Program-made: the position numbers and the translations under genes | Part shown: piece by piece, positions 35,603-46,327 of the stretch | How positions within the stretch are numbered: the first letter of the stretch is position 1 | How the letters are laid out: each line of letters opens with the position of its first letter | Notes under the pieces: generated by a model | The model's input: the letters and a program-made list of their open reading frames with translations, nothing else | The model's database searches: none | What the model was told of the DNA's origin: nothing | NCBI GenBank assembly: GCA_028278555.1 | Contig: JANQEA010000083.1 | Coordinates: 1-64,000, forward strand | DNA from: Candidatus Bipolaricaulota bacterium | GTDB lineage: Bacteria > Bipolaricaulota > Bipolaricaulia > UBA7950 > UBA9294 | Direction of reading: 5' to 3' | DNA: 64,000 bases

Positions 35603-36667
35603 ATGAAAGCGTGGCGAGTGATGATGATTCTGGCGCTCTTCGGGGTCCTCGGGGCGACGAGTGGCTGTCTGTTCTTCGCGCGGCCCGAGGCCGTGATCGA
35701 CCTTTCGCCGTCGGCCGGGGTTGTCCCGCTGACGATCTCGTTTGCCGGTGGCGAATCGAGCGGTGCGGGAGGGATCGACACGTACCGCTGGACGTTCGGG
35801 ACGGGGGAGGAGTCGTTCGAGTCGAGTGGGACGTACACGTACGATCACGCCGGTCGGTACACCCTCTCGCTGACGGTGCGCGACGCGGCCGGAGAGACAG
35901 CGACGGCATCGGTCGAGATCGTCGTCGAACCCGCGTTCTGGATCTGCGACGAGAATCTCGCACGGATCTACAAGCTCGATCCGAATGGAGCGGTTCTGAA
36001 GGAGATCGCTTCGCCCATCTCCGAGCCGAGGGGGATCGCGGTGGCCGAGGTGGCGGGGCAGAAGTGGCTGTACGTCGCCTGCTACGGAGGAGGGAATCAG
36101 CGTCTCCTTCGGATCGACCCGACCTCCGGCGCTGTTTCGGATGAGTCCACGGCACCGGCTCAGGATCCGCTCTACCTTGCGTTCGGAGCGAAAGAACCTC
36201 GGAGGCTCTGGCACCTCGACGGGCTCAGTCGGAGGATCTACGGACTGAATCCCGAGACCGCGCAGGTCCACGATTCGTTCGGGACGAACTACTTCCGAGC
36301 GACGCAACAGGTTGGCAACGAGGTCTTCCTGCAGTCGCCGCAGGGTCTCGGCTGGGAGGCGGGAACCGAAGGAGCCGGCCGCCTTTGGTATCTGGAGGGT
36401 GAGACGGGGCTGCTCTATGCGATCGAGATCGATCCGCCGATCGACATCTTCGAGGGAGTGCAGCTTGAGATCGATCGAGTGCCGATCCCGGTCGATGTCT
36501 CGGTCTTTCCGGTTGCGGGGCTCGATGCCTACGATGGATACCTCTGGCTCGTTGCGCGCGATGCGCATGCGCTCGTCCAGATCGATCCGGCGACCGGCCT
36601 GCCGACGGGAGAGCAGATCGCCGGGTTCCCGGGTGCGAACACCTCGGGGCTGGCGATCGAACAGTGA
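35603..36667 (+). CDS. Lipoprotein with PKD domain and beta-propeller-like region
   Basis: A 354-residue exported protein from ATG 35603 (GAGGAGGGACC upstream). The signal peptide ends in a lipobox-like ATSGC. One PKD domain follows (about residues 28-110, core YRWTFGTG, DHAGRYTLSLTVRD). The rest contains spaced motifs such as IYKLDPNGAV, LLRIDPTSGAV, IYGLNPETAQV and LVQIDPATGLP that mark blades of an NHL/YVTN-type propeller. It should sit on the outside of a membrane and bind an unknown ligand. It lies 54 nt upstream of an amidohydrolase gene, perhaps in one transcript. Confidence 0.82.
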   Translation: MKAWRVMMILALFGVLGATSGCLFFARPEAVIDLSPSAGVVPLTISFAGGESSGAGGIDTYRWTFGTGEESFESSGTYTYDHAGRYTLSLTVRDAAGETATASVEIVVEPAFWICDENLARIYKLDPNGAVLKEIASPISEPRGIAVAEVAGQKWLYVACYGGGNQRLLRIDPTSGAVSDESTAPAQDPLYLAFGAKEPRRLWHLDGLSRRIYGLNPETAQVHDSFGTNYFRATQQVGNEVFLQSPQGLGWEAGTEGAGRLWYLEGETGLLYAIEIDPPIDIFEGVQLEIDRVPIPVDVSVFPVAGLDAYDGYLWLVARDAHALVQIDPATGLPTGEQIAGFPGANTSGLAIEQ

Positions 36668-36721
36668 ACGCCGGATGACCGACCGGGCGCCAGCACGCGA
36701 AGACGGAAGGAGATCCTCAAG

Positions 36722-38236
36722 ATGACACGCGCGACGACCCTGCTTCTCAACGGAACGATCTACGATCACCCCGAAGCCGATTCGCTGGCGATCACCGGTG
36801 ACCGGATCGGTGCGATCGGGCGGAGCGAGGCGATCCTCGCACATTTCGGAGACGATGCGCCGAAGTACGATCTGGGCGGCCGAGCAGTCCTGCCCGCGTT
36901 CATCGATGCGCACATCCACCTGATGCACACGGGACTCGTCGAGAGCGGATGGCGGATCGATCTGGCGAACCGAACCCGCGAAGAAACGATCGAGGAGCTC
37001 CATGAGGCGGCTCGGATCCGTGGGGCCGGAGAGTGGGTCGTCGGCTACGGCTGGGATGAGCGCGATTGGACGGAACGCCGTTACCTCAGCCGCGCCGAGC
37101 TCGATCGGGCGTTGCCCGACAACCCCGTTTTGGCGATCCGACTCGATGGGCATCTGCTGACCGCCAATGCGCGAGCCCTCGCGCTTCTTCCTGCTTCGGC
37201 GCCGACCAGGTTGGTCGATCGCGAAGCGGGTCTCCTCCGTGAAGGAGCGGTCACTGCGACGCTCGATCAGATCCTCCCCGACCGGGAAGCAGGGGCCGAG
37301 GCCCTCGACGCGGCGGCCCGCCTCTGTCATCGCTTGGGCATCGCATCGGTCCACACGATGTCGCGACTCCGGAACGTGCCGGACCTGATGAACCGGCGGG
37401 CGGAGCGGCGTCTTCGCGTGACGATCTGCCCGGACGTCGCGTCGTTCGGCAAGGTCGAAGCGGTCGGTCTGACGACTGGGTACGGCGATTCGTGGCTCCG
37501 GTTCGGCGGGATCAAAATCTTCGCCGACGGTTCGATTGGGGCTCAGAACGCCGCGGTCTCCGAGCCGTTCTGCGGTGGAGGTCGGGGTGAGCTGAACCAT
37601 GAGGCCGCCGAGATGGTCTCGATGATCCGCGAGGCCGAATCCGCCGGCTGGCAGACGGTGATCCACGCGATCGGCGATCGTGCGATCGAGCAGGTCCTCG
37701 ACGCGCACGAGACCGTCGGGACCGATCGCGAGTACCGGCATCGGATCGAGCACTTCGAGCTGCCGAACGATGGTCAGATCGAACGGACCGCGAAGCTCGG
37801 CCTCGGCGTCAGCATGCAGCCGAACTTCACCGGCAACTGGTCGGGTCCCGGGAGTCTCTACGTCGAACGGCTCGGCGAGGAGCGAGACCGCCGGAGCAAC
37901 CCGCTGCGGCGGATCGTCGATTCGGGGCTCCCGTTGGCGTTCGGCTCCGACGGGATGCCGATCTCCCCGCTGTACGGGTTGCACTGGGCGGTCAATCCAT
38001 CGTATCCGGACCAGCGGCTGACGATCTGCGAGGCGATCGCTCGGTACACCGCCGGAGGGGCCTGGTTCGGGTTCGAAGAAAAAGCCAAAGGACGGATCGA
38101 ACCGGGGATGCTCGCCGACCTCGTCGTCCTCGATAGGGATCCGATCGACGACCCTACGCGGATCGTCGATCGGACCGTAGAGATGACGTTCGTCGGCGGG
38201 GAGCTCGTGTACCGCACGCTGGAGGGGTCGGGCTAG
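36722..38236 (+). CDS. Amidohydrolase (YtcJ-like metal-dependent hydrolase)
   Basis: A 504-residue metallo-amidohydrolase. It shows LLLNGTIYDHPEADSLAITGDRI at the start, the metal-binding IDAHIHL, the large YtcJ-type insert with GWDERDW, the second ligand region VIHAIGDRAIEQ, HRIEHFEL, the FGSDGMPISPL Asp, and the C-terminal AKGRIEPGMLADLVVLDRDP. The substrate class is amides or imides, otherwise unknown. A predicted cytoplasmic enzyme without signal peptide. The start ATG 36722 follows AAGGAGATCCTCAAG. Confidence 0.92.
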   Translation: MTRATTLLLNGTIYDHPEADSLAITGDRIGAIGRSEAILAHFGDDAPKYDLGGRAVLPAFIDAHIHLMHTGLVESGWRIDLANRTREETIEELHEAARIRGAGEWVVGYGWDERDWTERRYLSRAELDRALPDNPVLAIRLDGHLLTANARALALLPASAPTRLVDREAGLLREGAVTATLDQILPDREAGAEALDAAARLCHRLGIASVHTMSRLRNVPDLMNRRAERRLRVTICPDVASFGKVEAVGLTTGYGDSWLRFGGIKIFADGSIGAQNAAVSEPFCGGGRGELNHEAAEMVSMIREAESAGWQTVIHAIGDRAIEQVLDAHETVGTDREYRHRIEHFELPNDGQIERTAKLGLGVSMQPNFTGNWSGPGSLYVERLGEERDRRSNPLRRIVDSGLPLAFGSDGMPISPLYGLHWAVNPSYPDQRLTICEAIARYTAGGAWFGFEEKAKGRIEPGMLADLVVLDRDPIDDPTRIVDRTVEMTFVGGELVYRTLEGSG

Positions 38237-38323
38237 CCCCGCAGGACTGGAGAATGGAGCATGATGGGCCTTCCCGCATGCGACGGAAGCGATCCGATCG
38301 AGCCGCCGCATCCGTCACGATGG

Positions 38324-40147
<1,824 letters not shown>

Positions 40148-40176
40148 AACCCCTCCCTTCGGCCTTACAGTGTGTG

Positions 40177-40205
40177 AGTGTATCTCACAGAAATCCGGAG
40201 ACCAA
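40177..40205 (-). promoter_or_regulatory. glmS promoter with overlapping dyad
   Basis: On the minus strand TTGGTC (40205-40200) and TACACT (40182-40177) are 17 bp apart. The -10 box lies inside TGTGAG-N5-CTCACA (40173-40189), an operator-like dyad. Confidence 0.6.
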
Positions 40206-40212
40206 CCCGGTG

Positions 40213-40241
40213 TTGGCCGCCCTTTCTTCACTCGTTATAAT
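40213..40241 (+). promoter_or_regulatory. Promoter of the DUF151 gene
   Basis: TTGGCC (40213-40218), 17-bp spacer, TATAAT (40236-40241). It is back-to-back with the glmS promoter; the two -35 boxes are 7 bp apart. Confidence 0.75.
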
Positions 40242-40278
40242 GCGGACCCGAGGGGTTCTCTCGAGAAGGAGGACCGCA

Positions 40279-40779
40279 ATGCGCGAGGTCGTCATCAAGG
40301 CACTCTTGGTCGACCCATCAGACAACACACCCGTCGTTCTTCTGAGAGATCTGGTCACTCGGAAGGCGCTCCCGATTTGGATCGGCGGCGCGGAGGCGAT
40401 CTCGATTGCGTTCGGTCTCCAGAGTGAGGAATTCCCTCGCCCGCTGACGCACGTGTTGATGAACCAGATGATCGGTGAATTGGAGGCGAGGGTGGAGAAG
40501 GTCGTCATCAAGTCGGTCCAGGACGGGACGTACTTCGCATCGATCTTCCTCCGCGATGTTCACGAGGAAGTCCTCGAGTTCGATGCGCGCGCGTCGGACT
40601 CCCTTGCGCTTTCGCTCCGATCGGGCTGTCCGGTCTTCATCTCGGACGAGGTCTTCAAGACGGCGGCGATCGAATCGCCGTTCGCCGATGAGGACGAGTT
40701 CCAGGAGTTCGTCGAAGAGGATCTCGACCTGAGCGAATTCAAGAAGCGGAACGAGCTGCGCCACACGCAAGAGGATTAG
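40279..40779 (+). CDS. DUF151 bifunctional nuclease-type protein
   Basis: A 166-residue protein from ATG 40279, chosen because GAAGGAGGACC lies just upstream. It matches the DUF151 family throughout: VLLRDLVTRKALPIWIGGAEA, TRPLTH-like RPLTHVLMNQMIG, YFASIFLRD and FDARASDSLALSLRSGCPVFISDEV. Some plant relatives were described as bifunctional nucleases; the bacterial role is unknown. The C-terminus is acidic (FVEEDLDLSEF). Its stop is 4 nt from that of the convergent LolA-like gene. Confidence 0.92.
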   Translation: MREVVIKALLVDPSDNTPVVLLRDLVTRKALPIWIGGAEAISIAFGLQSEEFPRPLTHVLMNQMIGELEARVEKVVIKSVQDGTYFASIFLRDVHEEVLEFDARASDSLALSLRSGCPVFISDEVFKTAAIESPFADEDEFQEFVEEDLDLSEFKKRNELRHTQED

Positions 40780-40783
40780 TTGG

Positions 40784-41683
40784 TCAGCCCCGGATCGTCT
40801 CGACACCGCGGGTGGGGAGGTTGAGGATCTCCTCTTCGGTCAGTCCCTGATCGAGTTCGACCCGCTCCACGAAGAGGGTTGTCTCCCGCGTGCCATCCTC
40901 GAAGACGACGATCTTCCGGATCAGAAACGTGCTTCGCTCGACCCAGATCATCCGGATCAGTTCGTCCGACCTGACATCCCTGACCTCGAGGATGTAGCTT
41001 CCTCCGATCGCTCCACTGGTTCCGAGGCCCGTGAATTGGCCCCAGCTTGCCATCGAGTAGGTCTCGTTCGTTTCCGTGCTGGGGCAAAACGAGAACGTGA
41101 TCGGGCAGCCGTATGAAGAGAGAGAGGACGCGAAGTGGAGATCGGTAATCCGCTGCGAGGAGAACGTGGCATTGAGCGCGACGGGCGATTGGAACAGGTC
41201 GAGCGTGAACCCGGGCACATCCTGGACGACCTCGATGCGGACCCGGCCGGCCGACCAATCCGCTTTCAGGTCTGATAGATCGAGGCTTCCTAGCCCGACG
41301 ACCGCGAGCGGCACGCCGACCCATCGCTTGATCACGACGAGGTTCTCCTGAGGGAGGTAGTGCGAGAGTTGGTCGTTCTGTACGACGAATCGCTCGTCCT
41401 TGAGGTTGTCCGGCCGGAGGTATCGGACGGAGAGCGCCGGAATCGGACCGCTGAGATAGCGGACGACCATCCGAATCGGATCGCTCGGCGTGCGAGCCTT
41501 CGTGATTTCGAGGACGGCTTCCAGATCGGTGATCCGGGAGAAGGCGTTCTCGATCCTCCAGATCAGCCCCGCGACCTCGGTCGGGGGATGCTCGTCGAGT
41601 AGATATTGATCGATCGTTGCGACGGTCACGATGAGTGCTACGAAGGCTCCAATCGCAAAGATCAGGAGATTTTGACTGTTCAT
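40784..41683 (-). CDS. LolA-like, membrane-anchored periplasmic protein
   Basis: A 299-residue protein from ATG 41683. An N-terminal membrane helix (LLIFAIGAFVALIVTVATI) anchors it, then the segment IENAFSRITDLEAVLEITK and a series of strands (VRYLSGPIPALSVRYL, ILEVRDVRSDELIRMIWVERSTFLIRKIVVFEDG) resemble the lipoprotein-carrier (LolA/LolB/RseB) fold. Two Cys (GCPITFSFCP) may form a disulphide. It is convergent with the DUF151 gene. The ATG follows a TATAAT -10 box by 8 nt with no Shine-Dalgarno, so it is probably leaderless. The LolA relation is tentative. Confidence 0.6.
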   Translation of the reverse strand: MNSQNLLIFAIGAFVALIVTVATIDQYLLDEHPPTEVAGLIWRIENAFSRITDLEAVLEITKARTPSDPIRMVVRYLSGPIPALSVRYLRPDNLKDERFVVQNDQLSHYLPQENLVVIKRWVGVPLAVVGLGSLDLSDLKADWSAGRVRIEVVQDVPGFTLDLFQSPVALNATFSSQRITDLHFASSLSSYGCPITFSFCPSTETNETYSMASWGQFTGLGTSGAIGGSYILEVRDVRSDELIRMIWVERSTFLIRKIVVFEDGTRETTLFVERVELDQGLTEEEILNLPTRGVETIRG

Positions 41684-41720
41684 CGAATCGCATTATAATC
41701 CGCAACAGAAGGGCATTCAA
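41672..41720. promoter_or_regulatory. Overlapping divergent promoters sharing one -10 palindrome
   Basis: The palindrome ATTATAAT (41692-41699) supplies the -10 box in both directions. Plus strand: TTGACT (41672-41677), 16 bp, TATAAT (41694-41699), serving pgk. Minus strand: TTGAAT (41720-41715), 17 bp, TATAAT (41697-41692), serving the LolA-like gene with a start site within 2-3 nt of its ATG. Only one of the two can be occupied at a time. Confidence 0.7.
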
Positions 41721-41765
41721 TTGCGCTAGCGTCTCGGGCGGGAAGCGGAGAGGGAGGAAGCGTCG

Positions 41766-42941
41766 ATGGAACTGCGCGGAGTCGAGCTGGCGTCTGTTGA
41801 AGGAAGAACGGTCGTCGTTCGGGTCGACTTCAATGTGCCGCTGTCGGGGAAGCGGGTTGCCGATGACACGCGGATCCGTGCCTCCCTGCCGACGCTCCAT
41901 CACTTGCTCGAGGGTGGCGCGAAGGTCGTCTTGCTCTCGCACCTCGGGCGCCCCGAAGGGCATGTCGTCGACGAGCTTCGTCTCGCACCGGTCGCGCTCC
42001 GACTGGCCGAGCTTCTCGATCGCCCGGTCCGCCAGCTCGACGACTGCATCGGGGAGGCGGTCACGGCAACCGTCGGGAGTGGGAATCCTGGAGAGGTCTT
42101 CCTGCTGGAGAACGTCCGCTTCCACCGTGAGGAGACGACGAACGAATCGGGGTTCGCGCGGGAGCTGGCCCGGCTCGGCGAAATCTACGTCAACGACGCG
42201 TTCGCCACTGTCCATCGCGCCCACGCCTCGACGGTCGGGATTGCCGATCATCTTCCCGCATACGCCGGTTACCTGATGAAACGGGAGATCGTCGCCTTGT
42301 CGGCCGTCGAGCGGCCGGAGCGCCCCTACGTGGCGATCATCGGGGGCAGGAAAGCGCGGAGCAAGCTCGGAGCGCTCCGCGACCTAATTCCGCGAGTCGA
42401 TGAGATCTTGATCGGCGGAGGCGTCGCGCTGACGGTGCTCGCTGCCGAAGGGGCCTGCGTCGGGGATTCGGAGGTCGACGAGGAGCTGTTCGAGGAGATC
42501 CGCTCCATTCGGGCCACGGCCGACCGCGAGAAGACGCGGATCCACCTCCCGGAGGATCTCGTCATCGGCGCCGATCTCTCAGCAGAAGGGGAGACCCGGA
42601 TCAGCGATGCACGCGCGATCCCGGCCGGCTGGCAGGGATTCGACATCGGTCCGAGAACGATCGAACGGTTCGCCGATCGGATCCGTGCGGCGCAAACGCT
42701 CGTCTGGGCCGGACCGCTCGGTGCGTTCGAGATCGAACGATTCTCGACCGGCACCCGCCAAATCGGCGAGGTGGTGGCCGATTCGGATGTCTACAGCGTG
42801 ATCGGGGGAGGAGAGACGGGGGAAGCGATCGGTCGGTTCGGATGGGCCGATCGTGTGTCGTACATCTCAACCGGCGGCGGAGCCTGTCTTGCGTTCCTCC
42901 GCGGGAAGCAGCTTCCGGCGCTGGAAGCGCTCCGCATGTAG
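41766..42941 (+). CDS. pgk: Phosphoglycerate kinase
   Basis: A 391-residue glycolytic enzyme, transferring phosphate between 1,3-bisphosphoglycerate and ADP. The N-terminal substrate domain has VVVRVDFNVPLSG, DDTRIRASLPTL, LLSHLGRP and the EETTNESGFARELA region, with the conserved VNDAFATVHRAHAST. The C-terminal nucleotide domain shows VAIIGGRKARSKLGAL, VWAGPLGAFEIERF and the final STGGGACLAFL. ATG 41766 follows GAGGGAGGAAG. It is expressed from its own promoter and followed by tRNA-Gly(CCC). Confidence 0.97.
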   Translation: MELRGVELASVEGRTVVVRVDFNVPLSGKRVADDTRIRASLPTLHHLLEGGAKVVLLSHLGRPEGHVVDELRLAPVALRLAELLDRPVRQLDDCIGEAVTATVGSGNPGEVFLLENVRFHREETTNESGFARELARLGEIYVNDAFATVHRAHASTVGIADHLPAYAGYLMKREIVALSAVERPERPYVAIIGGRKARSKLGALRDLIPRVDEILIGGGVALTVLAAEGACVGDSEVDEELFEEIRSIRATADREKTRIHLPEDLVIGADLSAEGETRISDARAIPAGWQGFDIGPRTIERFADRIRAAQTLVWAGPLGAFEIERFSTGTRQIGEVVADSDVYSVIGGGETGEAIGRFGWADRVSYISTGGGACLAFLRGKQLPALEALRM

Positions 42942-42943
42942 CG

Positions 42944-42972
42944 TTGTTGGCCCGTTTTGACGCTGCTATAAT
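42944..42972 (+). promoter_or_regulatory. Promoter of tRNA-Gly(CCC)
   Basis: TTGTTG (42944-42949), 17 bp, TATAAT (42967-42972). The tRNA starts 12 nt after the -10 box. Confidence 0.7.
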
Positions 42973-42984
42973 GGATTGGTCTCT

Positions 42985-43056
42985 GCGGGCATAGCTCAGT
43001 GGTAGAGCATCAGCTTCCCAAGCTGAGGGTCGCGGGTTCGAATCCCGTTGCCCGCT
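42985..43056 (+). tRNA. tRNA-Gly(CCC)
   Basis: Complete cloverleaf with anticodon loop TTCCCAA and acceptor GCGGGCA / TGCCCGC, U discriminator, CCA not encoded. The UDG gene starts 47 nt later, and no terminator lies between. Confidence 0.96.
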
Positions 43057-43103
43057 TTCGTGTCGCACTTCTTCTTGCGCAGCCGATGGATGGGGAATCT
43101 CCG

Positions 43104-43712
43104 ATGAACGCTTCGTCTGAAGCTGGGCTGACAATCGAGACCCTTCGCCCCCGCGTCCTCTCGTGCACGCGCTGCCCGCTTCACGAAACGAGGTCGAATG
43201 TCGTCTTCGGCGAGGGAGACGAGCATGCGACCGTCCTGTTTGTCGGCGAGGGGCCGGGGGAAGTGGAGGATCAGACGGGGCGGCCGTTCGTCGGGCCGGC
43301 CGGCCAGAAGCTCGATGAGGTCCTCGCTTCGGTCGACATCGCGCGGGAGAGCGTCTTCATCACCAACATCGTCAAGTGTCGCCCGCCGGGGAATCGCGTC
43401 CCGACGAAACCGGAGATGGAGGTCTGTTCTCCGTATCTCGAAGCCCAGATTGCGCTGATCCAGCCGGCACTGATCGTGACGCTCGGGAACACGTCGACGC
43501 AGTGGCTCCTCCCCGACGCGCCCGGGATCACGAAATCCCACGGAACGTTCTATGCGTGGCGCGGCAGGATTCTGCTCTACCCGATGTACCACCCGAGTTA
43601 TCTTCTCCGCAACCCGTCGAGGGCCAAGGGGAGTCCGAAGTACCAGACGTGGGAGGACATTCAGAAGGTGAGGAAGTGGCTCGATGAGTACAGCGCCGTT
43701 GCAGACGCATGA
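43104..43712 (+). CDS. udg: Type-4 uracil-DNA glycosylase (Fe-S)
   Basis: A 202-residue family-4 UDG that removes uracil from DNA, common in thermophiles and archaea. The four Fe-S Cys are visible: SCTRCPLH near the N-terminus, IVKCRPPGNR, and EVCSPYL. The active-site motif VGEGPGEVEDQTGRPFVGPAG and the second motif MYHPSYLLR are complete. ATG 43104 is chosen over ATG 43086 because GGGGA lies 7 nt upstream. It overlaps the TPR gene by 29 nt and probably shares the promoter of tRNA-Gly. Confidence 0.95.
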   Translation: MNASSEAGLTIETLRPRVLSCTRCPLHETRSNVVFGEGDEHATVLFVGEGPGEVEDQTGRPFVGPAGQKLDEVLASVDIARESVFITNIVKCRPPGNRVPTKPEMEVCSPYLEAQIALIQPALIVTLGNTSTQWLLPDAPGITKSHGTFYAWRGRILLYPMYHPSYLLRNPSRAKGSPKYQTWEDIQKVRKWLDEYSAVADA

Positions 43713-44160
43713 AGAACAGGTTGCCTTCGTTCAGGAAGCGATCGAGCGAGCGAACGAGCTGCGAAAGCAGAAGGAGTTCAAAGAAGCGATCTCGCTCCTC
43801 GTCGAGGCGCTGCAGTACGGGATCGACAAGGCGACCCTCTACTACCGTCTTGGGAACGTCTACTTCGACGGGGGCGACCTGAGCCGCGCGGAGTACGCCT
43901 ACAACCGGGCGCTCGAAGTCGAACCGAAACACGTCAACGCAATGCATAACCTCGCGGTCGTCTACAAGCGGCAGAAGAAGATCTCACTCTACGTGAAGAC
44001 CTACAAGAAGTCTCAGCGGATGGCGCTTCTCCGCCCGAAGAATCCGAACCTCTCGGCGGGACAGAAACGACAGATCCGCGGCCTCAGTCTGAGGGTTATT
44101 GTCTGGATTGTGGTCGGGTTCGGCCTCGTGACTCTGCTGATCTGGCTGTTCGGCCGGTAG
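43684..44160 (+). CDS. TPR protein with a C-terminal membrane anchor
   Basis: A 158-residue protein. Residues about 15-105 hold two to three tetratricopeptide repeats (FKEAISLLVEALQYG, TLYYRLGNVYFDGGDLSRAEYAYNRALEVEP, HVNAMHNLAVVYKRQ). A basic linker leads to a single C-terminal membrane helix (VIVWIVVGFGLVTLLIWLF). It would be tail-anchored with the repeats in the cytoplasm and serve as a protein-binding adaptor. The start overlaps the end of the UDG gene. Partner unknown. Confidence 0.8.
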   Translation: MSTAPLQTHEEQVAFVQEAIERANELRKQKEFKEAISLLVEALQYGIDKATLYYRLGNVYFDGGDLSRAEYAYNRALEVEPKHVNAMHNLAVVYKRQKKISLYVKTYKKSQRMALLRPKNPNLSAGQKRQIRGLSLRVIVWIVVGFGLVTLLIWLFGR

Positions 44161-44187
44161 CGAGGAATCGCCGATCCAATAAGGCGT

Positions 44188-44216
44188 TTGACGGCATCCT
44201 AGCGATCCCTTATAGT
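44188..44216 (+). promoter_or_regulatory. Promoter of infB-ylxP-rbfA
   Basis: TTGACG (44188-44193), 17 bp, TATAGT (44211-44216). The start site should be near 44223, giving a leader of about 40 nt with GCGAGG before the TTG start. Confidence 0.75.
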
Positions 44217-44263
44217 CTCGACCGCGTTTGCATTGGACCGAAAAAACGAAGCGAGGACAACGG

Positions 44264-46036
44264 TTGGCCAAGAAGAGAATCTATGAGATTGCCAAAGAGC
44301 TCGGTATATCAAGCAAGGAACTGATTGCTAAGCTCGACGAGATGGGGATGCCCGGTCTGAAGGCGGCGAACTCCGTCGACGAGGAAGAGTACACCCTGAT
44401 CCTCCAGCTTCACCGAGACGAGGGGGAAGCGCCGGATCAGGAACTCCCCGCGGATGCGGCGGACGGATCGTCGGAGCAAGCTGTCTCCGTCGATGCGACG
44501 AAGGCGGAAGCCCCGAAGAAGCGGGATCGCCGGACGGATGGGGTCCCGCGACCGCCGATCGTCTCCGTTCTTGGCCACATCGATCACGGGAAGACGACCC
44601 TCCTCGATGCGATCCGCAAGTCGCACCTCGCCGGCAGAGAGGCGGGCGGGATCACGCAGGGAATCGCCGCGTATCAGGCCGAGCTGCACGGGCAGCGGAT
44701 CACGTTCATCGACACGCCGGGACACAAGGCATTTTCCGGAATGCGTGCACGAGGAGCGCATGTGACGGACATTGCGATCCTCGTCGTCGCGGCCGACGAC
44801 AGCATCATGGCTCAGACGGTCGAGGCGATCGATCACATCCACGCTGCCGGAGTGCCAATGATCGTGGCGATCAACAAGATCGATCGACCGAATGCCAACG
44901 TAGACAAGGTCATGAACGACCTCGCCCAGCGAGGGATGACCGCCGAAACCTGGGGGGGAGACACGATCACGGTCGAGATCTCGGCCCTCCAAGGGGAGAA
45001 CATCGAGGAGCTTCTCGAGATGATCCTTCTCGTCTCCGAGATGGAGGATCTGCGGGCCGATCCGAACGGCCCGGTCGAAGCGGTGATCATCGAGAGCCAT
45101 CTCTCGAGCGGTCGCGGCGCGGTGGCATCCGCCGTGGTTCGAGACGGCACCCTGCGAGAGAAGGATTGGGTCGTCGCCGGTTCGACCTGCGGGCGAATCA
45201 AGGCGCTTCTCGATGAAGGTGGGAAACGCATCAGCGAAGTGGCCCCCGGGATGGCGGCGGAGATTCTCGGATTCAGCGACGTTCCCGAGGTCGGGAGCGC
45301 CATTGCGGTGGCGAAAAGCCAGTCGGAAGCGCGCAAGGTCGCGCAGCAATGCGAGCGGGCGGAGAAGCAACAGGTCGTCGAGCGGCCGCGAAGTTTCGAT
45401 GACTTCTTCGCACAGGCAGAGGAGACGGCGAAGCTCCGCCTCGTCCTGAAGGCGAGTTCGACCGGTGCACTCGAGGCGGCGCGGCGGGAGATCGAGGCGA
45501 TCGACGTCGGTGATGTCGATCTCGAGATTCTCCATGCAGGAGTCGGCGTGATCTCCGAGAGCGACATCCTCCTGGCATCGCCAGTCGCCGAGGAGTGCCT
45601 GATCGTCGGGTTCGGCGTCAAGGCGGATGCGAAGGCGGCGAAGGTCGCCGATCGGGCGAAGGTTGCAGTCTTCACCTATGACGTGATCTACGATTTGGTG
45701 GAGGAAGTCGAGGGCGCGTTGAAGCGTCGGCTCGCCCCCGAGTTCACCGAGTCGCAGATCGGCATCGTCGAAGTGCGCGATCTGTTCAAGGTGCCGAGCG
45801 GGGTTGTCGCCGGCTGCTATGTCGCTGATGGGCGAGTCACCCGCCGGGCGCACGTCCGCGTGGTGCGAAACGATGAGGAGATCCACGTCGGAGAGATCGC
45901 GTCCCTTCGCCGCTTCGAGGACGACGTGCGTGAAGTTCAAGCCGGCCGGGAATGCGGGCTGCGAATTCGGGACTTCGACGGCGTTGAGGTCGGCGATCGC
46001 CTCGAGGTCTTCGAGATGGAAGAGGTCGTCCGCTAG
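44264..46036 (+). CDS. infB: Translation initiation factor IF-2
   Basis: A 590-residue IF-2, at the short end of the family as in Thermus. It starts at TTG 44264 with GCGAGG 7 nt upstream; the frame before this is not supported. The N-terminal domain ([26 protein letters not shown]) is single. The GTPase motifs are [17 protein letters not shown] and NKIDRP, followed by domains II-IV ending in the fMet-tRNA-binding domain. It brings fMet-tRNA to the 30S subunit. It starts an operon with ylxP (6-nt gap) and rbfA. Confidence 0.97.
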   Translation: MAKKRIYEIAKELGISSKELIAKLDEMGMPGLKAANSVDEEEYTLILQLHRDEGEAPDQELPADAADGSSEQAVSVDATKAEAPKKRDRRTDGVPRPPIVSVLGHIDHGKTTLLDAIRKSHLAGREAGGITQGIAAYQAELHGQRITFIDTPGHKAFSGMRARGAHVTDIAILVVAADDSIMAQTVEAIDHIHAAGVPMIVAINKIDRPNANVDKVMNDLAQRGMTAETWGGDTITVEISALQGENIEELLEMILLVSEMEDLRADPNGPVEAVIIESHLSSGRGAVASAVVRDGTLREKDWVVAGSTCGRIKALLDEGGKRISEVAPGMAAEILGFSDVPEVGSAIAVAKSQSEARKVAQQCERAEKQQVVERPRSFDDFFAQAEETAKLRLVLKASSTGALEAARREIEAIDVGDVDLEILHAGVGVISESDILLASPVAEECLIVGFGVKADAKAAKVADRAKVAVFTYDVIYDLVEEVEGALKRRLAPEFTESQIGIVEVRDLFKVPSGVVAGCYVADGRVTRRAHVRVVRNDEEIHVGEIASLRRFEDDVREVQAGRECGLRIRDFDGVEVGDRLEVFEMEEVVR

Positions 46037-46042
46037 CCGGCG

Positions 46043-46327
46043 ATGAACGTCGGATTGGCGACCTTGAAGTTCCGTCTCTACGCGATTGATTCGATCAAAG
46101 AGAAGCGGTCGATCGTCAAGCGTCTCCTTGCGGACGTGCAGCGTCGCGGCCCGGCGTTCGCCGCCTGCGAGATGGACGACCAGGACGATCTACGGCGACT
46201 GACCCTCTGCGTCGCGCATCTGTCGAACGACCCCCGCTACACCGAATCGGTCCTCGCGCGACTCGGGATCGAGTTCGAACGTGGGGATGGATTCGAGTTG
46301 GCCGAATCGAGGATCGAGTTCCTGTGA
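46043..46327 (+). CDS. ylxP: YlxP/DUF503 family protein
   Basis: A 94-residue protein. MNVGLATLKFRLYAIDSIKEKRSIVKRL is the family opening, with the later SNDPRYTESVLARL segment. DUF503 genes usually lie between infB and rbfA, as here, and members have been linked to ribosome maturation. The stop overlaps the GTG of rbfA by 4 bp (GTGA). Confidence 0.92.
   Translation: MNVGLATLKFRLYAIDSIKEKRSIVKRLLADVQRRGPAFAACEMDDQDDLRRLTLCVAHLSNDPRYTESVLARLGIEFERGDGFELAESRIEFL

Noticed and set aside
35384-38311. 975-codon open frame opposite the PKD/propeller protein and amidohydrolase genes
   Set aside because: Arg/Asp-rich shadow without Shine-Dalgarno or family features, spanning two well-supported genes.
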